Part shown: one piece after another, positions 36,001 to 48,000 of the stretch | Position numbering within the stretch: position 1 is the first letter of the stretch | Layout: every line of letters starts with the position of its first letter | Source: Ischnura elegans | Lineage: Eukaryota; Arthropoda; Insecta; Odonata; Coenagrionidae | Assembly (NCBI RefSeq): GCF_921293095.1 | Contig: NC_060253.1 | Location: forward strand, 75,987,992-76,051,991 | Reading direction: 5' to 3' | Length of the DNA stretch: 64,000 bases | Notes under the pieces: generated by a model | Database searches by the model: none | What the model was told of the DNA's origin: nothing | Seen by the model: only the letters and a program-made list of their open reading frames with translations | Program-made: the position numbers and the translations under genes

Positions 36001-39000
36001 GAAACCAAAGAATGAATGGCCATGCAATGAAACATGTTAAATATGAGAATGGATTTATATCAATAAATATCTCTTTGCCAACTTCAAATGATGCATTGAC
36101 ATATGTGAATACCTGACCCGAGCATCCGTTCACAAATTTTGTAGTAAAAAATTCCAAAGAAGTCTGTGATGCTGTGTAAAGAAAATTTCATAACAATCCT
36201 ATATCCTCGAGAAAATATTGCTTTGCTGCAGATAATATGACTGTAAAGGGAAGTATGTTTTACTTTTTTATTGCTGCCTTTCATGAGGACATCCTGTATC
36301 ATCATTGTAAACATTCAAATGCATAGTTGAAAAACGAAACAAAAACTCTCTAGTTTCAAAATGGCGGAAACAGGAAAATGTTAAACGTGATATGAATGAA
36401 AACACTTAAAATACAATGAAACGTAGAGAAACTAGCATTTGGATGGCCAAAAGACATGAAAATCAATTCTTTGCTTACGAAGACCATTGACGCCAATGTT
36501 AACAGAATTTCGCGATCATTTCAGATATCTTGAATGGAAATTCTAGAAAATAATCACATAAATAACCTAAGAACTTAATAATTAGCTTGTATTCAAAATC
36601 AATGTATATGATGCCAACCTGTTCAACCACTTACTGAGCTGTAATAATCACATAATCATAAAAATTTCCTCGGTAATATAACAACCAGTAGAGTTCAACT
36701 GCAGAGTTTAAGCAATGGGTCATCTCCATCAATACTGACTCGATATATTTTTAGGGAAAAAAGGCATATTACGTGTCTGGTTATTTCTTGAAATGCGCCT
36801 GTTTGCTGCTGCGTTCTCACCAAAAAATTAGTTCCTATTCATTTCCGTAACACAAATATCTTCATATTTCAACTTTAACAACAGCCGGTGCGGCCATATT
36901 TATTCATCCGTAAAGGACACTTTAGCCCTAAAGTGAGCTCCGGTTGGGCACTTTATGGTAATTCATGGTTAAATAAAAACACAGTACTATTCCACAACCT
37001 TATATTTTTGCAGTCTACTAGTTTCAACGTTACAACGTCATTATCAAGACTAACTGAGAAAAGCATACAACATCCAGCCTTATTTATCCAACAATAGTGT
37101 GAGGGAAGGAGGAGGGGGGGAACTAAATGAGAAGGAGCATTGAGCATTGTTGGTTGGATAGGAGGTTCAAAACAAAAAGTATAAAAGTTTGGGGAGGTGG
37201 GGTGGGGGCAGGCAGATAAAAGTCAGGTGGTAACGAGGTTAATGAGAAGGGGAGGAGAAAGGATTGTCAAGGAAGAAGTCAGATTTTAAAACAGTAGATA
37301 AAAAGTTAGAACATTTGAATACAGTCATATCATTAAAAATTTCGATGTTACGTGCAAGAGTGCATTTGGTGATTTCTAAAATATCCAGTTTTACCCTTTT
37401 GTCATGTACATGTAAAATTTTAATATTAAAATCACTGTTGTGGCCGGATTCGGACAGGTGTTTAGAAAAGTGGGAAATGGAGTCTTTCAAACGAGCACTT
37501 CTTTTGTGTTCATCGACACGAGTTTTAAACTTGCGGCCCGTTTGACCAACGTACACACCGTTGCACTCGTCGCATGTCAGGGCATAGACACCACTTTTGT
37601 CTTCAGGATTCACTTTGTCCTTGGAGTTAAAAATCACTTTACCAAGGGAGGTCGGGGAGTAAAAACACACTCTGTATTTGTCTTTGGGTATGAGGTTGTG
37701 AACACTGTAAGACAGGGGGCCAAGGAAAGGTAATTTGCACCACCGTTTGGGTTCTGTTTTGGGGACCGGCAGCAAACTGGTTAGGGTGGGCGATACTCTT
37801 ATTCGGGTTTTTTTTGCCAGTAATTTACGGATGAGGTCATCATGATAGCCGTTATTAGAACATATCGATTTAATAACATCAAGTTCCTGGTTGAAACTTG
37901 AAGCAGTCATTGGTATACAAAGGAGTCTGTTTAGCATAGAGTTAATGCCTGCAATCTTGTGGGAGTAAGGATGGTTTGAGTCTGCAGGGATAAGTACATC
38001 CGTAAAGGTACTTTTCCGGTAGATTGAGAAGTCATGTTTGCCTTCTTTGAGGGAAATCGTAAGATCTAGGAAGTGGATTGAGTCACCTCCGAGTTCAGTT
38101 GTAAAATTGCTGGATCGGTGGAGGGAATTGAGTAGCCCAAGGAAGGAGGCCAGCTGTCTCTTGCTACCGGTCCATAAGCAAATAATGTCATCCACATATC
38201 TAAAGTAGTAGCACAAGTTTTTTAAAAGAGGGTGATGAGAGCTGAACAGTTTACTTTCCAGGTTATCCATAAAGATATCAGCCAGGATAGGCGAGAGAGG
38301 AGAGCCCATAGAGAGACCGTGGTTTTGTCTATAAAACTGGTGATTGAATTGAAAATAATTTTGGTCCATGCACACTGATAATAGTTTTACACTCATACGG
38401 TCCCTCTCAGGTTTCAAGCCTACGCACAGCATTGAAAATTCCTCTGAGCTAGCAAAACGTCTTTCAACAATAACCCCCCCACCAAATGGAAAACTGGTAC
38501 ATATCATTTGATGTTTCCAACCTTTTTACCTCCGTACCTGCCAAAGAAGCCATAGATATAACTCTAGATTGGCTCAGAAAATCATCCGTCAATGACGACT
38601 TAGTGAGTGACTTCAAAAAACTATTTGAAAATAATTTTGGTCCATGCACACTGATAATGCCCGGCTAAAATATACTTTAGCCTAAAGTGCTGTCTGTGAA
38701 TCGCATCCTTAGACTATGAAACATCAAATAATGACAAAAGGGTTACATTTTTTGGGCACACAACCTTTTTTTTCTATCCAAGCAGGCAAAAAGCCATGAA
38801 TTTTATTTTAATGGGTGGTGTTTCCTACCTTTGAGATTGTTAGGAGAGAAAAAATAAATTTATAACATATTGATTTTTGTCTCTATTTGATATTTCATTG
38901 AACCATGTTTTTTGCATAAAATTTTCTAAAATATTTTGCTACAAAAGGTTTTGAAAATGTTAAATATCTATGACGTAATTTCTGTATTAATATGTGAAAC

Positions 39001-42000
39001 TTTCATGCTCTCTGTAATAAACCTGCAAAGCCTAGTTAGTTAAGATATCATTATCATATCAGGGTAGAATACAAGTACATATGTAGATTTACTTCATTGT
39101 AACAATGTAAAGGCAGTGAATAGTGCTGATACAGGAAAAATTTGATGCACTTATGTTTTTGGCATGCGAAAAAAGTGTTCTCCTTAAAAAATGCTGGAAT
39201 GGGCATGAAAAGCGGCCTTATACTGCGAAAAGAATCACCTATCGGGGACTGTAGAAGTAAAATATTTGATATGAACGAGAATAAGGAACTAGGAACTCTC
39301 CACTCCTGAATGAGAAAAAATTTCTATTCCTCCCATATAATGCAATATTTTTTGGCTCTGGCTAGTATTACATGAAAGGCGATGTTGTATAAGACATCAT
39401 CGATCTTTAATTTTTCAAAATTTTCCCGTACTTGGTTTATTGTAAATTAAAGATCTCTTTTCAAGCTGACATCTTCAAAGCTAATTTCCTTAATGTTCTT
39501 TTTCCTCCACCTTGTAGTAGGCAAGGATTCCAATTTCCTTGAGTAATAAGAGGCATTATCTACCACTATAATTGATCCTTCGGGTAATTTTGCAAGAAGT
39601 GAGTGCTCAAACCATCTCTCGTAACACTAGCCACCCACTTCTTCAGGCTCATACATCGAGTTCTTTTTGCACAAGAACACATGCAATGCTCCTTTCATGA
39701 ACCCATTTTCCGTTCCTGCGTGTACAATTCCTCGGGAAGTGGGGGCCAAGCCCAGTATTTAGTCCAGCAAGAAAAAGCTTGACACGGATTTTCTAATTGT
39801 TTGTTTCGCAAACTAATGTTCACTATTTGTCCAACATTAATCCAACTTTCGCCTGTGAATACACTCGTCCTGTGTTCGCGACGATATTTTTTTAGTTGCC
39901 TTAAATAATTAATTGTGCCACCAACGAATAATATCATCCTAGGATACTTCTTTTCCCCCTGTGTTCGTACACGAAGCCTATGTCCAAAAGAAGACGATAT
40001 AGTGTTGTCCTTTTGTAATCTGGGAGAATACTATCATATTTACCGAGTTTAAGATGGATTTAAAGTCGGAGGAATATTTTTCACGAAGGATTCATGTACC
40101 TTCCTTCTAATTCCCGATCTCACCAAACTGTCGAAAATCACTGCTCTCGAATTTTTGTAAGGCTGTCTAATTTCTTTAGTTTTTGAAGGAGTTACCAATG
40201 GACCACGGGAGCTTTCCTTTCTCACTCTGTAAATAGTGAACTCCTAGCACCCAGTAGCCCTCGAAGTTTCTTGGCAGGCCGCACTAATGCTGAGAGATTT
40301 CCTGAAGTACGAGAAGACTTTGAGCACCAACTGTCTTTCGCGGCTTATGAGCTTCTCACCTTTTCTCCTCTTCTTTGTATCGGACATATTGATTTGGCGT
40401 GTTACAGCATAGATAAGTGTAAAACACACTTCACAATTCTCAAATTCAGCAGACCACACAACACTTGTTCACTCCAAAAAAATGCAATGACAAACTGAAC
40501 GTCTTCGTAAATTCTTCCCACGCCCCTTTCGGCTAGGGTCGCTTTTGGTGCAGGTCTTATGGTACCCTATGAAAGGAACTCAGAAAAAGCCCAAGCCCCC
40601 TTTTGTAAAAGGCGTGCACTGGATGGGGTAGTGTTTCGCACAGATTATGAGATTCTTTTTCTTGGTTTCTGCGATGGGACCGAAACACCCAAGGCGAAAT
40701 TTGCGTCTTATTTCCAAGCCGTTAAAATTTGCTTGCTTTCGTGTATCAATGTATTGAAATAAAAACACTGCTGTTACGACGTATGAGCATTCTCTGTTCA
40801 GGATATCAAACGAATAGATATATATTTCATAGTATGCATTGACAAAAAACTCCTTTTCCTCCCGAGAATTTTCCCTCTGCGGGCAAGTAGCCCGGCCCAG
40901 CGGCACCGTAATATTTTTTCTTAAGATCAAAACCTTGTAACTCGCTTCAGAATTGAAGTAAGTTAATGATTTTTTCACTAAAAATAACTTTGTAGTTTTC
41001 TCCAAATTTGATATGCAGGATATGGGGACCTACGACGTATAAAACGTAAGTTAGTAGGCGACTACTTTTTACCTCGCAGAAATCAATTTTTTCTTGTCCT
41101 AAAGGGTGTTAAGTCGGCATAACAACATTTTAACTCAATATTTGTACAATTGCTGAAGACCTGAAAAGAGAAAATAGTGTGAAGAATTTTGTCCAGAAGA
41201 TTCAATTCAATACAGACAATGGTCAGGCAGAAATTGCGAGAAGAAGACAAAGTAAAAAAATACACATTTCTGACGGAAATCGAAGGAAATGTTTTTTACG
41301 GCTTTTGTTACAATTTTTATCGAAAAACTATTAAAAGCAATGAATGCAGCATCTCTTTCTACATTAGAATTCAATTTTTAATCAGTGCATAACGCAACAT
41401 TAATTTTCGTGTTGTTATTGACAACACCGCGCTCCTGGCCTTATGGAGATTAACATGGGAAACGATTCTCCATAAGAGCCCATACTGTCAACTAATGTGG
41501 AACGCTCTATACACATCATTTAATTAATTAATTGGTTGTAGTAAATTGCTCACATACATTATACTTGCCAGTTTACAGTCACACAATTTAACAAACAAAT
41601 GATGCAAACACATGAAAGCATAATGAATAATATTTATGTATAATAATTAATTTAAGTTATCAAACAATTTCAGCTCAGAATTTATATTCAACGCTTCTGT
41701 GACCTACATCTGACCTATAAGGTTCTACATATGAATAAAAGAACTTCTTCTTTCTTCTTGTAGTGATACTTTTTCCACGAACCAAATGTTGGTGCATCGT
41801 GAGTATTATGGAAACAACAGTAGAACCTCACTAATGAAACTTTCAGTGGAGAACCAAAAATCGTTTTGTATGTGAGGCTTGGTATTTAGCATGAAATCCT
41901 CTTCAATAGGGGCCGGTTTGTTTCCAGGATGTAATTATTCATCTGGAGGCGTTAAATTGAAGGCTAATAATCTTATTTACTCACAAGCAACACCACAGAC

Positions 42001-45000
42001 AATGTGTTACTTTAAGAGAAACAAACTTTGAATTTCTGAACAACATTACCCTCGGTTGAGCGTCTTGGTCGAATTGCTAGTATTTCTGGCACTTAAGCCG
42101 CAAGGCTATCATGCTGGAGAAATTTCAGAATGGTGATACTAAAGGTTCACAGAGAAGCCAATTTTCGAAAAAAGTTGGCTCATTAACAGCAGTTTCCAGG
42201 AAATTCATTTTACCTCCTACAGACAAACCAAGATAGGAGATTGAAGAAATGAGATACCCGAGGATAGTGATCCAAATTAACCCCATAATTAGGGAGCAAA
42301 ATTTCACTAATGAATCACGAAGGCTTCACACCCTGTGGACCCTGGTTTAAGTCCTGGCAGTGGCAGAAACTTTTCGGAGATGGCCGTATCCCTGCTTGAG
42401 AGTAGTGTGGAGGGAACTTCCAGGGCAGCACACTGTCCGGCAGTTGTGACGTTAAGCCTATCGTTGCAACCTGGCTATTTCCAACACGTTTCTTTGTACT
42501 ATACCATGTAGTACAGAGCACACGGCACCCGGCTGTGGCATTAGTATGGAGGGGATAGATCCCCCCTTAAGTCCTCAGAAATGTTGAACGTTTTCTTAAC
42601 CTTCATTTCTCAAAATATCTTAGGGTGCGATTCATAGACGACACTGAAATTGCTCACTTTACAAAGTCTCTCTTTACGGTAAAGTGAGACTTAATTTAAA
42701 GTTCGTTTCATAATCCTCCCAAAGATCTCACTTTATAAAGGGAAACTTTAGCTGCTGAAGTCTCGATCAGGCATTGAAATTTTGAGTGTTGGCAATGAAT
42801 GCTGCGAAAAAGTGAATTAAGCCTAAGAGAAATTTAAAACAACTGTCTAGTTTTGATATATAGCAACTGCACCTGCTTAAAGTTAAATTTTAAGTGCCAA
42901 AATGATGTAAAATATATTTACTCGCATGACATTTTTTTTTTCAATTTTCCGGGAATCCCTGTTGCCTCCCGGGGGGGAGCCGCCTCTCCAGGTACTACCT
43001 TCCCCCTCCTCCCCAAAGCATATTCCTAATTACGCCACTGGCACCTGGGATATTCCGTAACCAAGATTTTTCCGGTGCTTAGATCACTTCTTTCAACTTA
43101 GCAATTTAGGTAACCCTGCAACTTCCGTCAGTGATGAATGAGCAAAAATAGATGAAAAGCCCGGAAAAAACTCCCCCCTCTGTAATTTTTACGCACTATA
43201 AAGGAATTTTCCCCTGAAATTTCAGCAATAGCAGATTGAATCTACCGGGTATAGCTTCACTGTCGGCATTCTTCCGCGAATTTAGCGCCGGGAACTTCGA
43301 CTCACAAGCCGCGTGATTTGTCGTCACGGAATTAGGTATTTACTTTCCCTTGTCTGATAACAACACCGGACACTTTTTGTACTTCGATACAATAATAAGC
43401 CATTCCTGAGTCGAAAGGAACTGCCTTAGCTTTCACGTGTTGAATTTGACTTAAACGATTACGTGACGACTGACGATGCGAGTTATCTCTGAGGGCATTC
43501 TCACTAACTCTCGTTCTGTTAAAAAAGTAAACGCTTGCCACCAGGCAGTGTTAAGCTAATGGATATTCAAGGTCCAACTGTGTTTCATTTAAACCCACCA
43601 AGTTACAAGTTGGGTCAGTCTGCGCGCCGCGTAAATAACTTTCCTCTGGTGCAATTCGTCGCGCATAGCTGGGATTAGCCCGAGGAATGAGACCACGTGT
43701 GCTGTTTTTGCCATCGGGTAGAATCTCTGTCGACATACATCTGCAAGTACATACATAAAATTTTTTTGGATGACCTTGGAAGCCAAAACTTTGGTACGGT
43801 AGGATTTTTAACGGCGCATTTGGCAATTATTTCGCTGAGGCGATGGAAAACATGACCTTGGAAAAGTTCTAGGAAATATTCCGTTTGAGATTTAAATTCC
43901 GTAGTTCATTATTCCGGATTGACGATCATCTGCTATAGTTAAAATTAATGTATAATAAACAGCATCGCTCATCAGTGGCGCAGCAAGGGGGGTTTTGGGG
44001 GATAAAACCCCCCTAGTCTTAATTCCTAGCTTTTGAAACTATTTATTGAAACTTATTATTATTTATTGACATATCTATGTAATGAGCACATACTACTCCT
44101 GCTCTTGTGACTCAAATCTGCATGCATACCGCAGTCTTCTCGTAGAGCAGTTCTTTGACAAGTCGTAAAAATGAGGTATTTTATCTCATTGGACTGGAAA
44201 AATATGTTTCGTAGAAAAGGTCGTCGCATAAGGGAAAAGGTAAACTGAGGTTGGATATACATGGGTTCATATGGGGTTATTCACTGGACCAAAGTAAATG
44301 GTGCATAAGTGAGGTCTTCGTATAACTGAGGTTCTACTGTAATTATTTCATCCAATATTAGCAAGTAAGGATTCTCCACCAAGACTTGCCTAATGCACCA
44401 TCACCATCTTGATTGACTTTGAAGGATTAGGAAGAAAACTGCATGCCATCATTTTAAGCAGAGTAAACTATCATCATGTTAGAATGATGTTAAAAAATGA
44501 AGAGTACACACAACATGAAGAAAAAGGTACTATACTTATTTAGTATCAATTTTGAAATTACTTCATTAATTGTGGTATTTGTGTTATAGGGAATTCTACA
44601 AATAATTAAAACGTTTGCTTGGATTATGTACGTATTTGATACCTTTTGATTTGATTTTTTTTGGCTATTTTCTTTTTGATTAAAATACATGATTCTGGTT
44701 ATTTTATATTTATCTTTTTGAGTATACTCAGTAAACAAATGCGATAAAGGTTTATACTCTTGGTGCTAGATATTGCACTGAGCAACTGAGGACTACGGAA
44801 TATAGAATATTGTTGAAGCAGGCGTCAGAGGGTTGATTTAGAGCTAAAAGCTATAACAATTAATTGCTCTCATGTTGATTTCATAAATTTTAGTGATAAT
44901 GCTGAGAGGTTTTTCAGCCAGTACAATCTAGTGGTGACTGACAGACACAACCAGTGGAAGGAATAAAGTGTTGAAACTTGTTCTATGTTGATGTTCAACT

Positions 45001-48000
45001 AGTGTAAATGATATTCAGACTACTAAGCTCATATCTAATAATTAATTATATATCATACTACTTAATTTATTATTTTACTTCCCCATAATTATTTAAACTA
45101 ATCTGTATTTTGTCAAATGACTGTGTATCACCACACTTTGGCGTCATCTTCTAATGATACATTCTGAAAATGATGAAAAAAAATAAATACTTTTAACTGT
45201 ATAAGTGAAAGTGCTATAAAATTGAAATTAAAGTGCTATTTACACATGTCTTTAAGCATGAATATTTAAAATTTCCACAGAGTCAAACCTGAAGAATTAA
45301 TTTTAATCATATCTGGCTTATTTTACATTGCAGCAAGAAACGGGAAGTTGTTCCAGATCTGGCCCCCACTCTTTGGCACTCTTTTGGCACCACAGCAGCT
45401 CTACTGCAAGAGATTGTCCACATATACCCCGCTGTGAACCCGGCCACGCTCACTGCCCATCAGTCGAATCGTGTGTGCAACGCTTTGGCCCTCTTGCAGT
45501 GTGTTGCCTCTCACCCAGAAACTCGATCTGCATTCCTCCAAGCACATATCCCCCTCTTTCTCTACCCATTCCTGCATACTGTTAGCAAGACACGCCCCTT
45601 TGAGTACTTACGACTGACCAGCCTTGGTGTCATTGGTGCTCTGGTGAAAGTAAGTATCATTTTGTTGGCATAGCACAAACGGAACTCCTTGTAGAAGTCT
45701 GGCATTTTATATGATATGTGGTAACCTTCTTCTTTTAGGTAATCAAACCTCAAGTTGCTCCCATGATTGATAGTGGCTCAACAGTGTATTTTATTGTTGC
45801 ATGTAAAACATTGGATAATCTCACCCATCTCTTAGGGCTTCCTACCAAGATGTGAGGTGTAGGTTTCTTCTCAGTCCATTCACCTGATAATAGCAGTTAT
45901 GTCATGTTACTTATGGTGAAATTTAGTAGTATGCAATGAGTAAAATTACATGTGCTGGGAATCCAATCCTAAGCTATTGGCATTTTTGCCCAGCAAGTTA
46001 AAACAAGTGATTTTTCGGGGATCTTCAGCAATCTTTATAACAAACTCCTTCTGGAACAACTAGGTACTTAAAAGTGTTGTTTGTGCTAACAAAATCATTA
46101 CATTTTCATTTATTAAATTGTAATACCTAATAGTTTGTATCCTGCATTGAGCTCAAAGTATTTATTTGATGTCTAATTGTTTGGTATGGTTGTTTAGAAA
46201 TGGCTCAGCTGAAGTTAGTAGTACTCTTTTGAACTTGCCCCAAAATTTTAGCTCTGTTAAATAATGAATGATTGCATATAAAGGAATAAGAAATATTTTT
46301 TCATTTGATTCTTTATAGACTGATGAACAGGAGGTGATAACGTTTTTGCTGACCACCGAAATCATCCCACTATGTCTACGAATAATGGAATCTGGGTCCG
46401 AGTTGTCGAAGACAGTTGCCACATTTATTCTGCAAAAGATTCTCCTGGATGACAGTGGGCTCTCCTACATTTGCCAAACTTATGACCGATTTTCTCATGT
46501 TGCCATGATTTTGGTGAGTATTTGACTAATTCCGTGGAATTTTCATCATTGTCAATGCATTTAGATTTCCTCAACTGCCTTTAATTAGTATTATGAGAGA
46601 AGGTACAGCATTGTTACGGAATGAAGAAGGGTGCAAAAAAAAAAGTTAAACAATGCTGGGGGAGGCAAGGCCACCCCTCCAAGTCTTTATTTGCATTTAC
46701 CTATGGTCACCGAATTTTGCACTATACCATCTTTAACCTGACCCATAATTATGGGCTCTGCGATTACATATTGTTCATTAAGGGTTTACAGGGTTTACTA
46801 TAATTTATCCCTCTCTGCATCGTAAATTAAACAAAACTTAAGATATTTACATCTTGCAAGGTTAAGTTAAAGTTTCGGTGCATAGTTTAACATCTGATTT
46901 TAATTATACTGTCTGAACTAATTGCGAGGGTCGTTCAGGAAGAAATAGAAATTATATTGAGTAAGATTTTTTTTTTCTTTTTCAACACAGTCTCCTTTCA
47001 GCTCTATATATTTTTCTAAGCATTTTTCCTAACACTACAAAGCCATCCGAAAAGTAAAATTTTGGAATCTCCTCAAAACAGGCATTTGTTTGGGAAATGA
47101 ACTCCTCGTTAGGTGTAACATTTTATGGCCAAGCCATATGTATAAGTTGGGAATTAGAAAAAGTCTCTGGTAGACAAATCTGATGAATACGGCAAATTTT
47201 GTCATAATTGGAATTTTAAACCTGTAATTTTGGCCATTGCAACTGCTCAGATTTATGCCCATATGTTGTCTTATTGAAAGAGGAATTTTTTGTTTCAAAA
47301 GAGGATGCTTTCCTTGATATTAAACACAATCGGTCCAATAACGATGCATTAAATTATCTTGCAATTGTGTTTCTCTTTTTCAAGTAATCAGTGTTGATAA
47401 CTTCACAATTATCCGAAAAGATTAGGGCCGTAACCTGGCTTGCCCATTTCACCATGCTTTGGAGCCATTTTACCTTCAAAATTCCATTGTTTTGTGTGTG
47501 CTTTTGTCTCTGTAGTGTAGAGATGAATCCATATTTAATCTATAGTTGTGTGTCAATGCAGAATGTTTTCAGGATTGTGACAGAAAAGTGTCAAAACATC
47601 CTCAGAGTTGGCCACACCCTTCTATTTATTCTCCACTATAAGCAAACATGGCATCCATTTTGTCGAGATTCATCCATCTTGCTGAGATCTCATTCGGTTT
47701 TTCTTGTAAAATTAATGTGGTTGTGTAAATGTCAAATGTATTGGGGCTTCAAGTCATGCCTACGATTGTTGACAGTGCACTGCGGACAATGCATGGCTTA
47801 AAACCACCCTTCTCAAAATGCATAGCTTCACTCACCCCGTTTTTTATGGCAACAAGGTTGGTTTAACAATGGTGCAGGGTCATCTGGGTCTTGCTACAGC
47901 CATATTTTTTACATGTTAATCATAGGCCTAGTGACGGCACACTGCCCATCACTCATTGTAATGTGATTCTTGCCATATGCTGTACGTTTCGAAAAAAAGC

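Larger units (their letters stand above)
36960..38660 (-). mobile_element. Penelope-like retroelement, rearranged
   Basis: A minus-strand PLE with reverse transcriptase and GIY-YIG endonuclease (37239-38390) is followed by its 3' noncoding end (36960-37238). The end includes a terminal motif read on the minus strand as cttgataatga, hairpin, gttgaaac. At the upstream side a segment of about 240 bp of the reverse transcriptase lies in the opposite orientation. It is inserted inside the Harbinger-like element. Confidence 0.85.
35213..38708. mobile_element. PIF/Harbinger-like TIR element interrupted by a PLE
   Basis: The ends are GGGTGCGATTCATAGACGAC (35213) and, inverted, GGATGCGATTCACAGACAGC (38708). 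TTA flanks each end (35210-35212 and 38709-38711). GG-starting TIRs and a TTA duplication fit the PIF/Harbinger group. No Harbinger transposase is seen. The interior has a repeated tctcactttat/aaagtgaga theme and is interrupted by a PLE from about 36.96 to 38.66 kb. Confidence 0.7.
41818..44339. mobile_element. Possible pogo-like element or paired ends
   Basis: CAGTAGAACCTCA at 41818 is matched inverted by TGAGGTTCTACTG at 44327-44339, 2.5 kb away. TA follows the right end, but the left flank is AA. The interval contains the SINE and the duplicated block. The two ends may belong to one element with insertions, or to two solo ends. Confidence 0.4.
33010..45333. other. CNOT9 intron 1 (12.3 kb), element-rich
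   Basis: The first 2.1 kb (33.0-35.1 kb) shows no recognised element and may hold regulatory sequence. Then follow the Harbinger-like element with its PLE insertion (35213-38708), a decayed DDE transposase (39447-40387), a pogo-like TIR pair (41818-44339) enclosing a SINE and a duplicated block, and about 1 kb of AT-rich DNA before exon 2. Confidence 0.55.

Noticed and set aside
38390-38507. N-terminal extension of the PLE minus-strand frame
   Set aside because: The + strand of this interval codes for the reverse transcriptase N-terminal part, so the minus reading is antisense.
47391-47801. 136-codon + frame in CNOT9 intron 3
   Set aside because: It is antisense to the decayed mariner transposase and has no features of its own.
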